DNA of 64,000 nt, from assembly GCF_018394335.1 (NCBI RefSeq), contig NZ_CP074572.1:930001-994000 (forward strand), written 5' to 3'. A program made the position numbers and the translations under genes. Below, one piece after another: positions 54,018-64,000 of this stretch (positions are counted from its first letter, which is position 1; each line of letters opens with the position of its first letter). Origin of the DNA: Shewanella dokdonensis. Lineage in GTDB: Bacteria; Pseudomonadota; Gammaproteobacteria; Enterobacterales; Shewanellaceae. Under the pieces are notes generated by a model. That model saw only the letters and a program-made list of their open reading frames with translations. It had not been told where the DNA came from and did not search any database.

Positions 54018-55802
54018 CCGTTATTTCAAACCCATAATATTGTTGCTTTCACTGGCTTCAGTTTCCACTTTAGCCAGTGACTTCATGCTGCAACTAAAAG
54101 CAGCAGATGAAATTCGTTCAAGTGATCCCCGCACCTTTAGTGTTAAGTTGAATGAAATACGTAAACATAGCCTCGAACTATCAGAACAAGAAACATACTA
54201 CCTACAATATCTTTCAGGTTATGAGCTCGCCTTTAAAGGAGATATCGACGCCGCGATCAGCATTTATAAGGATTTACTACAATCAAATGCTGACCAGGAG
54301 CAAAAATTCAGAGCAAAAATTTCAATCGTCAATGAGTTTGCGATCCTGAAGAACTGGATTGAAGGACTTCAGTACCTAGATGATGCTTTAAAACAAAAGG
54401 AGTCCATAAAAAATGAACAACTACAATCACTTTCTATAATGATTGCAGCAATATTTTATAATGCTCTAGGTCAGTATCAACTGGGATACAACTATAGTGA
54501 ACAACTAAAAAAATTGCAACGACTGAACGCCAAACATGTTTCGCAGCCCAACTAGCACTCGATGCAGCTAGTCAACTAGGCCATATAAAAGCTTCTGCTC
54601 AAGCGTTTTCTGATGCAATAACCCAATGCGAAGCTAATGGTGAGATATTGATGGCAAGCATTATTATTGGGGTTCAAGCAAAGGGTTATCTATTAGATAA
54701 TCAGCCAGAAGAGACCATCACAAAGTTAGAGCAACAAATGCCCATGCTGTTAAAAACGGGATATCAACCAACTATTGGAGAATACTACTCCGTCCTCAGT
54801 GAAGCTTATTGGCAGCTAAATATGCAGGAGAAAGCGTTCCAAGCCGCCAATAACGCAGTAAAAGTCCAAAGTTCTCAAGCTCCATTGAACGGCGCTAGGA
54901 CGCGAGCTTACAAGGTGCTGTACCAGTATTATCGTAGTCACGGAGATAACGCCGCAGCCCTAGATGCATACATTAATTACGCGGAATCCGACAAAGCAAA
55001 CCTAGATGAAGTCAAAGCCAAAACAATGGCTTATCAGTTGGCGCAGCATCAGAGTATCGAGCAACAAAGCCGCATCACACTGTTAAATCAGCAAAACCGT
55101 GTTTTGACACTGCAACAAAAGCTGACAGAGAATCAAAGCTATGCACAACGAGAACTGATCGTCGCACTCATTTGTGTCATCGCGTTATTAATTTTTAGTG
55201 CCATTCAGTCATGGCGCAATCAACGTCATTTTCGCAAACTTGCTGAATATGATGGACTTACCAATATCTTCAGCCGGGCTCATTTCACGACAATGGCACA
55301 TCAACTGTTAGAACATAGCCAGCGACATCAAGAATCCGTCAGTTGCGTGATGTTTGATATCGATCATTTCAAACAGATTAACGACAGCAAAGGCCATAAG
55401 ACTGGTGATTGGGCACTGAAAAATGTCGCGGAAAACAGTCTCAACATTTGCCGCCATAATGATCTATTAGGCCGCGTAGGTGGTGAGGAATTCTGTATTT
55501 TGCTGCCACAGACCAATCTCAAACAGGCTAAAGAGATGGCCGAACTTTTACGGCAACGACTGAGCACACTCTACACCAGTGACAGTGGTTATGATTTCAG
55601 TCTGACCGCCAGTTTTGGCGTTTCCGAAACTGGTGTTTCTGGTTACAAATTAGAAGGGCTGATGCACGATGCTGACCAAGCCATGTATCAAGCCAAAATA
55701 CGCGGACGTAATCAAGTGTGCTGCTTCGCCGTTAATGAATGTAATAGTCTGGAAAAAACAGCGCCATTACTCACTTCCGCCCCGCAGACTAAACAATCTT
55801 AA
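53998..55802 (+). CDS. TPR-containing diguanylate cyclase (one probable sequencing frameshift)
   Basis: Membrane-anchored sensor making c-di-GMP, about 601 residues after repair. A signal peptide (RYFKPIILLLSLASVSTLASD) is followed by a periplasmic TPR-like helical domain (about 35-375), one membrane helix (LIVALICVIALLIFSAI) and a C-terminal GGDEF domain with LTNIFSRAHF, MFDIDHFKQINDSKGHKTGD and an intact RVGGEEF site. The frame breaks in the TPR region; one A added to the run at 54507-54513 joins QLKK to TERQTCFAAQLAL. The start lies inside the end of borosin precursor 2, so it is probably in the same transcript. Several upstream in-frame ATGs make the start uncertain. Confidence 0.87.
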
Positions 55803-55807
55803 CCTCA

Positions 55808-56119
55808 CTAATCCAGTTTAAAATCATTCAAGTCTAGGGTTTCAACGTCACCGACACTATCGTCAAAATTCAACTGTTGATTAAGCGCTGCGGTCTGTTC
55901 GCGTTGTTGCAGCTGTCGTTGTTTTAACATCGCCAGTTGTCGACGGCGTTTCCGAGCGTGACACAGACGGATGATGTCAGCTTTCTGCGCGTTAGAGAAA
56001 TTTAACCAGCCAAAACGCTCTTCGCGGCTGCGCATACAACCTTTGCAATAGCCACGCTCATCGGACTGACAGATGCCGATACAGGGACTAGGAATATCAA
56101 AAAACGCTAACTGTTCCAT
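55808..56119 (-). CDS. DUF1289 cysteine-rich protein
   Basis: The 103-residue product has the DUF1289 pattern at its N-terminus: SPCIGICQSDERGYCKGCMRSREE, four Cys that may bind a metal or Fe-S cluster, then W-x-N-F-x-N-A-Q-K-x-x-I. The C-terminal half is a basic coiled helix (RKRRRQLAMLKQRQLQQREQ) and an acidic tail longer than in many relatives. Function is unknown. It is convergent with the GGDEF gene, only five bases apart. Confidence 0.88.
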   Translation of the reverse strand: MEQLAFFDIPSPCIGICQSDERGYCKGCMRSREERFGWLNFSNAQKADIIRLCHARKRRRQLAMLKQRQLQQREQTAALNQQLNFDDSVGDVETLDLNDFKLD

Positions 56120-56373
56120 AATTTATCGCTTGAGTCACCGTGAATCTGGCGGATTTATATCGAGTCAAATCAAACTGATAATGGCAATTAGCTATATCAC
56201 TAATTGCTGAAAAAAGCGACATCTGACAGTGTTATAACGCTTCAATAGCACCCTAATTTTATGTGAATTTCATCACATTTCAATCAGCATACTGCAAGCA
56301 CTAGCAACAAATGGGTAAACTAGCGGGCATCACGCCTAAGGGCGTTTCACTATAACCATAAAGGTACCCACAA

Positions 56374-57548
56374 ATGATAGGCACTCCCTGTGTGAAGGCG
56401 CTAAACGCGCCATGTTACTGGGCTGCGGCGAGCTAGGTAAAGAAGTAGCAATTGAGTTGCAGCGTTTAGGTGTGGAAGTCATTGGTGTCGATCGCTACCC
56501 CAATGCTCCAGCAATGCAGATAGCGCACCGTTTCCATGTCATCAATATGCTCGATGGTGCAGAGTTACGTAACGTTATTGCCGAAGAACAGCCAGATCTG
56601 GTGATCCCAGAAATCGAAGCCATTGCCACCCAGACGTTGGTCGAACTGGAAGCAGAAGGCTTGCACGTAGTACCTACCGCTCGAGCCACAAGGTTAACCA
56701 TGGATCGTGAAGGGATCCGTCGCCTTGCTGCCGAAACCTTAGGCTTGCCAACCTCACCTTATGTATTCTGCGACACTGAAACTGAGTTTAAGGCCGCGGT
56801 CGCGCAAATAGGTCTCCCTTGTGTGGTGAAACCGGTGATGAGTTCTTCCGGCAAAGGCCAAAGCGTGATCCGCGATGCCGCGCAAATTGCCAAAGCATGG
56901 CAATACGCCCAAGAAGGTGGCCGTGCCGGTCAGGGGCGGGTTATTGTCGAAGGTTTTGTGCCGTTTGATTATGAAATTACCTTGCTGACCATCAGTGCCG
57001 TCAACGGTATTCACTTCTGTGCGCCGATAGGCCATCGTCAGGAAGACGGTGACTACCGTGAGAGCTGGCAGCCACAGATGATGACTGATGCAGCGTTGGC
57101 AAAGGCTAAAGAGATTGGTCAAAAGGTAGTGACCGAGCTCGGTGGCTACGGTTTATTTGGTGTTGAATTGTTTGTTAAAGGCGATGACGTTTACTTCTCT
57201 GAAGTATCCCCACGGCCACATGATACCGGCATGGTCACCTTGATCAGCCAAGATCTGTCGGAATTTGCACTGCATGTACGGGCAATTCTCGGGCTGCCAA
57301 TTGCTAACATTCAGCAACATGGCCCCAGTGCGTCTGCCGTAGTGCTACGTGAAGGTGATTCCTGCAATATCCGTTATGAGGGGATTGCCGAGGCATTATC
57401 TGAACCTGATACCCAACTGCGCCTGTTCGGTAAGCCGGAAATTCATGGTCGCCGTCGGTTAGGGGTTGCATTGGCGCGCGATAACGATATACCCGCGGCC
57501 ATTGATAAGGCGCTGCGCGCCGCAGCCTGTGTGAAAGTCACTTTCTAG
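56374..57548 (+). CDS. purT: Formate-dependent GAR transformylase PurT (one probable sequencing frameshift)
   Basis: ATP-grasp enzyme that formylates glycinamide ribonucleotide using formate in purine synthesis. The main frame starts at [22 protein letters not shown]. Adding one C at CCC 56386-56388 extends it to the natural start [14 protein letters not shown], giving 391 residues (E. coli 392). Other markers are [25 protein letters not shown]-lacking [49 protein letters not shown] and [10 protein letters not shown] palindromic terminator follows. Confidence 0.94.
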
Positions 57549-57557
57549 TGCTCATCA

Positions 57558-57581
57558 AAACGCCCGCGATTGCGGGCGTTT
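57558..57581. terminator. Terminator of purT, also facing the dehydrogenase gene
   Basis: A 10-bp perfect stem AAACGCCCGC / GCGGGCGTTT with GATT loop and a T-rich tail, between convergent stops. Confidence 0.85.
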
Positions 57582-57600
57582 ATTTATCACGACTATTGCG

Positions 57601-58563
57601 TTAGTTGACCTGATTCTGGGTTTTACCCTGTAAGTAGGCCACCACATTATTGATCGCGATATCCATCAGCTTTTGGCGAGCTTCGGTCGTTGCCCAAGCA
57701 TTGTGTGGCGTAATGCTGATATTCGGCGCGGTGATCAACGGATTATCGGCTTTGGGTGGTTCGCTAGATAACACATCGACACCTGCCCGAATGCGCCCAG
57801 CATGCAGCGCTTCTGCCAAGGCCGCTTCATCCACCAGTCCGCCACGAGCGGTATTGATCAGAATGACCCCAGGTTTCATCAGCGCCAAACTGTCTTTATT
57901 GATCATCCCGGCGGTAGCATCGCTCAATGGACAGTGCAGCGATATGACATCCGCTTGCTGATATAGCATTGGCAAATCCACTTGTGTCACACCTTCTGGT
58001 AGGCCTGTGCGTGGCGAACGGGTGTGCAACAAGACTTTCATCCCCAATGCCAGACCAATGCGCACCACTTGTGAGCCGATATCACCGTACCCCACCACCC
58101 CCAATGTTTTGCCACTGAGCGATGTCAATGGCGCGAGGGTAAAGCAGAAATCGATGCTGTTGCTCCAATCGCCACGCGCGACCGCTGCATGATGACTCGC
58201 CACCTGCTGGGTATGATGCAGAATATGGGCAAACACCATCTGCGCTACGGCATCGGGGCCATAAGCAGGCACATTAGTTACCACAATGCCCTGTGCCGCT
58301 GCCGCTTTAAGATCCACCACATTGTAACCGGTAGCCAACACGCCAATATATTTCACATCCGGTAGTTGCTTTAAGGTGGCGGCATCCAATATGGTTTTAT
58401 TGGTCAATAGAATTTGCGCGCCCTGGGCTCTAGCAACAGTCTCGGCCACGGTAGTTCGATCATATACCTGTAATTGGCCTAACTGTGCCAGTGCGTCCCA
58501 AGAAAGATCACCGGGGTTGAGGGTGTAGCCATCAAGTACCACAATCTTGAGTGCCTCGGTCAT
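57601..58563 (-). CDS. D-2-hydroxyacid dehydrogenase, glycerate/hydroxypyruvate-reductase-like
   Basis: NAD(P)-dependent dehydrogenase of 320 residues. It has an N-terminal substrate domain (VLATGYNVVDLKAAAAQGI), the coenzyme motif LGVVGYGDIGSQVVRIGLALG (GxGxxG), LHCPLSDATAGMIN, LINTARGGLVDEAAL with the catalytic Arg, VDVLSSEPP with the catalytic Glu, and ITPHNAW with the catalytic His. The relation is closest to HprA/GhrB-type glycerate dehydrogenases, but substrate specificity cannot be read from the sequence. The ribosome-binding site is GGAGACA. It appears to be a single gene. Confidence 0.88.
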   Translation of the reverse strand: MTEALKIVVLDGYTLNPGDLSWDALAQLGQLQVYDRTTVAETVARAQGAQILLTNKTILDAATLKQLPDVKYIGVLATGYNVVDLKAAAAQGIVVTNVPAYGPDAVAQMVFAHILHHTQQVASHHAAVARGDWSNSIDFCFTLAPLTSLSGKTLGVVGYGDIGSQVVRIGLALGMKVLLHTRSPRTGLPEGVTQVDLPMLYQQADVISLHCPLSDATAGMINKDSLALMKPGVILINTARGGLVDEAALAEALHAGRIRAGVDVLSSEPPKADNPLITAPNISITPHNAWATTEARQKLMDIAINNVVAYLQGKTQNQVN

Positions 58564-58582
58564 AACAACTGTCTCCTTTTAC

Positions 58583-59190
58583 TTAAAACTGCAACTTCAA
58601 TCCTATATTGGCCTGCCCTGCCATACGGTATCGCCACTGTAATACCAAGTACATTGTTGGTTCTGATAGCAATCAAAGCGCTTGTCATTACCCACAAAGG
58701 TGGCAAACCCTCTGACTTCAGTCAGCAGTGCCAAGTTATCGGTAAGAAACAACTGCGCCCCAACGCCCAAGCTCATTGAAAAATAACTGGAAGCATCCAA
58801 TGATTGCTCAGGTTGCAAACGGGTAAGACCAAAACTGCCGGTCACGTAAGGCTGTAAGTTATCACGAGAAAAGTACAAAGTACCACCAGCGTGCCAGTAA
58901 TCAACGCTCAAGGCATCAAACCGCTGTTCACGACCATCGACTTGCTGGAGCAGATCGGTCTGCTGGTGGCTATAGAGAAAATAACTATCGCTTAACGGTG
59001 ACAGTGTAAAACCGAGCATTACACCAAGATGACTAGAATCTTCCGCTTTGCCGGAACGATAATCGTCAACGCCGTTGACAGCCAGCCCCTGGCCACCAAA
59101 ACTGTAGCCCGCATAAGGCGTAACAAAGACTTCGGCAGCGATTGCGTTACCGCCAAATAAACCAAGCAGCAGTAAACTGTATCGATTCAT
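58583..59190 (-). CDS. Outer-membrane beta-barrel protein (one probable sequencing frameshift at the C-terminus)
   Basis: About 200 residues with a signal peptide (LLLLGLFGGNAIAA) and alternating strands typical of a small eight-stranded OmpW/OmpA-like barrel (FVTPYAGYSFGG, LGVMLGFTLSP, SYFLYSHQQTD, YVTGSFGLTRL, SMSLGVGAQLFL, LLTEVRGFATF). As written the end is WQGRPI. Adding one base at CCC 58616-58618 gives WQGQANIGLKLQF, whose terminal Phe is the expected barrel-assembly signal. Two adjacent Met codons could start the protein. Function is unknown. Confidence 0.78.
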
Positions 59191-59243
59191 CATGCACCTC
59201 ACTGGCTGGCATTGTCACTGGTTTCAGATAGCCGGCAATGGGC

Positions 59244-60008
59244 TCAACGCATGCCCCGCGCCAACTTAACCCGCTCATAAGCCGCTTGGATATCCTGCGC
59301 TTTACGCTTGGCAATTTCCATCATCTCTTCTGGCAATCCTTTGGCCACCAATTTATCTGGATGGTACTCGTTCATCAGCTTACGATACGCGCGCTTCACA
59401 TCCTGATCGCTGGCGGTAGGAGTCAGCCCCAGCAGATGGTAGGCATCATGTTCTGATGTGGCATTATTATTGGGCTGTTGAAAACGAAATTCAGCCTGCC
59501 AACGTTTCAGTAGCGCCTCTAATTGCTGCTGACTAAATCCCAGCTCTCGGGCAATCGTGTGCAGGATATCCAATTCTTTAGGATGCAGTTCACCGTCAGA
59601 CAATGCGGTTTGAATCTGGATCTCTAAAAACATCTGCTGCACTTCGCGGCGGCCAAAGGTCAATGTCCGAAAACGCCGTAGATGCTGCTGCAAGTCAAAA
59701 TCTACGGCTTTGCCATCTCGAAACGCTTGCTGCGCTCCACGGCGAGCATCACTGTCCAACCGCAAGGTATCCATCAGCATTGAGGCAATACGGATATCGT
59801 TTTCAGTCACTCGGCCAGATGCCTTGGCAATATGCCCCATCACAGCAAAGGTAGTATTGAAAAACTGCTGTTGACGCGCGGCCGCATCTCCCGTACCAGA
59901 TAGCCGCTTGTCAAATTGATGCCCCAACCAGATCCCTAGCAGTGCACCAAAAAAGCGGCCGAACATGAAGCCGATAACACCGCCGAAAAATTTACCCCAA
60001 ATTTGCAT
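59244..60008 (-). CDS. djlA: Membrane-anchored co-chaperone DjlA
   Basis: J-domain protein that stimulates DnaK. The 254-residue product (E. coli 271) has one N-terminal membrane helix containing the Gly-patterned FGGVIGFMFGRFFGALLGIWLGH dimerisation segment, a TerB-like central domain (FFNTTFAVMGHIAKASGRVTENDIRIA), and a C-terminal J domain with EYHPDKL (HPD motif at about 214-216). The location next to murU/amgK and lptD is the conserved gammaproteobacterial context. Confidence 0.94.
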   Translation of the reverse strand: MQIWGKFFGGVIGFMFGRFFGALLGIWLGHQFDKRLSGTGDAAARQQQFFNTTFAVMGHIAKASGRVTENDIRIASMLMDTLRLDSDARRGAQQAFRDGKAVDFDLQQHLRRFRTLTFGRREVQQMFLEIQIQTALSDGELHPKELDILHTIARELGFSQQQLEALLKRWQAEFRFQQPNNNATSEHDAYHLLGLTPTASDQDVKRAYRKLMNEYHPDKLVAKGLPEEMMEIAKRKAQDIQAAYERVKLARGMR

Positions 60009-60062
60009 TATTTATCCTGTCGTTTCATACATCTGCCGTGGCAAATATGAAGAGTAGTTAGC

Positions 60063-61738
<1,676 letters not shown>

Positions 61739-61899
61739 CTCGTGGCTCTTGGGATAAAATTGCTTTATTATAGCGGCGGAAAAAACAGGAAACAGCCTAT
61801 GGTGATGGAGTTTTTCCTGGCTGGCGTTGCAACTGGACAGATGCAACTATACTCTCCGAAATACGATTCCAGACAAAGAAGAACCGATAAAGACCAAAG

Positions 61900-64000
61900 A
61901 TGCGGAAGCGACTGATACTGGCTTTGAGCCTCGTCACCCCCGTGGCTATAGCAGCCACCGACCCACAGACGGATGAAACCTACGGCCAGTGTATTATTGT
62001 GCCTCCCGTTCCTTATACGCCTTCAACTACGGATGCCGCCAACAAGAATAATCAGCAAATTGAAATTTCATCGGATTATTCAGAAAGTAAATTGGGTCAA
62101 AGTGCAGTTTTCCAAGGAGATGTCTCACTGTCACAGGCTGACAGACGGATAACCGCTGACAAGGCGGCAGTAGATCAACGACTGCAACAATTCTCAGCAG
62201 ATGGCAGCTTAGTCTTTCAAGACTCCATGGTGACAGTTACCGCTGAGTCGATGCAGGCACAAATGCGTTCTAACGTTGCTTCACTGTCGGATGCGCAATA
62301 CTGGTTACATGGGCAACAGTTACACGGCAAAGCTAAAAATCTGCAAATTACCAAGAATAACAATCTGATCCTGCAAGACAGCAGTTTTACAACTTGTCCG
62401 CCAGAGGATGAGTCTTGGGTATTAGAAGCGCGCCGTATCCGTATTGATTCCAAAGATGAGTGGGGCGAAATCTGGGATGCCAAGCTACGGGTTGGTGGCG
62501 TTCCGGTATTTTATATGCCCTACATGACCATACCGATTACCGATAAGCGTAAAACAGGCTTCCTGTTCCCGATGTTGAGTTCCAGTACCACTAACGGGAT
62601 TGAAGTCTCTACCCCTTCTACTGGAATATTGCGCCAGAATACGACCTGACATTTACGCCAACTTATATGAGTTCCCGCGGGCTGTTTACCAAAACAGAAT
62701 TTCGCTATCTGGCTGGGGCAGACCAACAAGGCCAAGTTAATCTGGAATATCTCGGGAGTGATGGCAAATTAGCGCACAGCCCTGATCGTTATATGTTTCA
62801 TTGGCAACAACAAGGTGCCTTGGATGAAAACTGGCGAGTACGCGCTAACTTCACCGATGTTTCTGACAACAACTATTTTAACGACCTGAAATCAGATGTG
62901 AACCGTGCAACCGATAACCAACTTAACCGTGTGGGTGATTTAGGTTACTACACGGATAACTGGAACTTTGGCGTGCGGGTACAGGACATCAAAGTGCTGG
63001 GAGAAGACCAAGCGCCATATCAGGTGATGCCACAGCTAACATACAATTTCCGGGCGCCCCGCTTTTGGCAAGGACTGGATTTTAGCCTGTATTCTGAACT
63101 CACCAATTTTGAACATCGCGGTGAAGATTGGAACTCCGCAGATCGCCTGCACTTTGAACCAACAATCACCTTGCCAATACAAGGGCCTGCGGGCTCACTT
63201 ACCAGTGAACTGAAACTGTTGCAGACCAATTACTGGCAGCACAATCTGCAAAATGATGAATTGCAGGAAACCGTCAACCGGACACTGCCGCAAGTGAGGG
63301 TTCACGGCCAAATCAATTTTGAGCGCCAAGCACGTTATTTTGAAGAGAACTATCGTCAAACGCTTGAACCCCAATTCCAATATCTGTACGTGGGTTATAG
63401 AAACCAAGACCAAATTGGGATTTATGACAGCGCCGACCTGCAACAGGACTACACCGGGTTATTCCGTGATCGTCGCTATTCTGGGTTAGATCGTATTGCC
63501 GATGCGAACCAACTGACACTCGGGTTAACCACCCGTTTATTTGATGAACACAATCTGGAGCAACTGAAATTCAGTCTGGGGCAGATCCTGTATTTTGAAA
63601 AAGTAAGGTCAACCTCTATTCCGATGAATTGCGCCAAGACAGTTCTACCTCAGTGCTAGCCGCAGAATTGGATGCCCATCTCTATAGTGACTGGTTCATC
63701 AGCAGTGCCATTCAATATGACACCCGCTATAAAGAGAATAAAAAAAGCGAGGTCACCCTCGATTATCGACCAGGCCCCAATAAGTTAGTACAGCTGAGTT
63801 ACCGTTTTGTCCCCGATCTACTGAACCGTAATACCAATGACCGTGTAGACATTTCACAAGCCGGTTTCCGAACCACCTGGCCAGTAAGTGACAGCTTGTA
63901 CTTTGTGGGTAACTGGTACTATGACCTGAACGAAGACCGTTCAGTTGAGACCTATACCGGTTTTCAATACGAATCCTGCTGCTGGGCGGTGCGCTTAGCT
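61900..64000 (+). CDS. lptD: LPS-assembly protein LptD, N-terminal part (two probable sequencing frameshifts, cut by window end)
   Basis: Outer-membrane barrel that, with LptE, inserts lipopolysaccharide into the outer leaflet. It has a signal peptide (RLILALSLVTPVAIAAT), then a beta-jellyroll OstA domain (about 50-190; KLGQSAVFQGDVSLSQADRRITADKAAVDQ), the conserved FTTCPPEDESWVLEA with a Cys of the LptD disulfide set, MPYMTIPITDKRKTGFLFP, and barrel strands. One-base additions at CCCC 62612-62615 (to read STPFYWNIAPEYDLT) and AAAAA 63598-63602 (to read FEKSKVNLYSDEL) restore the frame to the edge. The 3' end is outside the window. Essential in related species, so the breaks are probably errors. 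Confidence 0.93.

Overview
The window comes from a gammaproteobacterium, most likely Shewanella or a very close relative. The block secG, tRNA-Leu(GAG), tRNA-fMet, rimP, nusA, infB, rbfA, truB, rpsO, pnp, nlpI, then prfC, tatD, nupC and deoCABD, is the order I recall from Shewanella, including a GGDEF/EAL gene between rpsO and pnp. Most proteins match E. coli relatives closely in length and motifs.

Layout. 1-7.6 kb: end of a YtjB/Smp-like membrane protein, the deo nucleoside-salvage operon (deoC-deoA-deoB-deoD), the nucleoside transporter nupC and a TatD nuclease. 7.6-23.2 kb: prfC, nlpI, pnp, a c-di-GMP enzyme, rpsO, the translation/transcription operon rimP-nusA-infB-rbfA-truB, two tRNAs, secG and tpiA. 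23.3-29.3 kb: glmM, folP, ftsH and rlmE, facing yhbY, then greA. 29.7-36.8 kb: carAB, dapB, an FklB prolyl isomerase and a lactate/hydroxyisocaproate dehydrogenase-like gene. 37.1-43.4 kb: an AaeXAB-like efflux set, then a CRP-site-preceded FdhF/YdeP-like molybdoenzyme and a YciI protein. 43.6-52.0 kb: an M1 peptidase, a GspG-like membrane protein, a ModF-like ABC ATPase, holC and valS. 52.3-55.8 kb: the most unusual locus (below). 55.8-64 kb: DUF1289, purT, a D-2-hydroxyacid dehydrogenase, an outer-membrane barrel, djlA, and murU/amgK divergent from lptD.

The notable system is a split borosin RiPP cluster: a SonM-like peptide-backbone alpha-N-methyltransferase (52332-53177), translationally coupled to a small SonA-like precursor (53174-53424), then a decayed partial copy of the methyltransferase 3' end, a second strongly diverged precursor (53760-54017), and an overlapping TPR-GGDEF diguanylate cyclase. 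The DNA just upstream of both precursors is about 97 percent identical while the precursors differ, which suggests tandem duplication followed by precursor diversification or cassette exchange.

The assembly has a clear quality problem. I found 20 places where a conserved gene is broken and restored by adding a single base, almost always to a homopolymer run (deoB, tatD, glmM, yhbY, carB, purT, murU, amgK, lptD and others). Essential genes are included, so I treat these as probable sequencing deletions and annotate the genes as full-length CDS with the break noted, not as pseudogenes.
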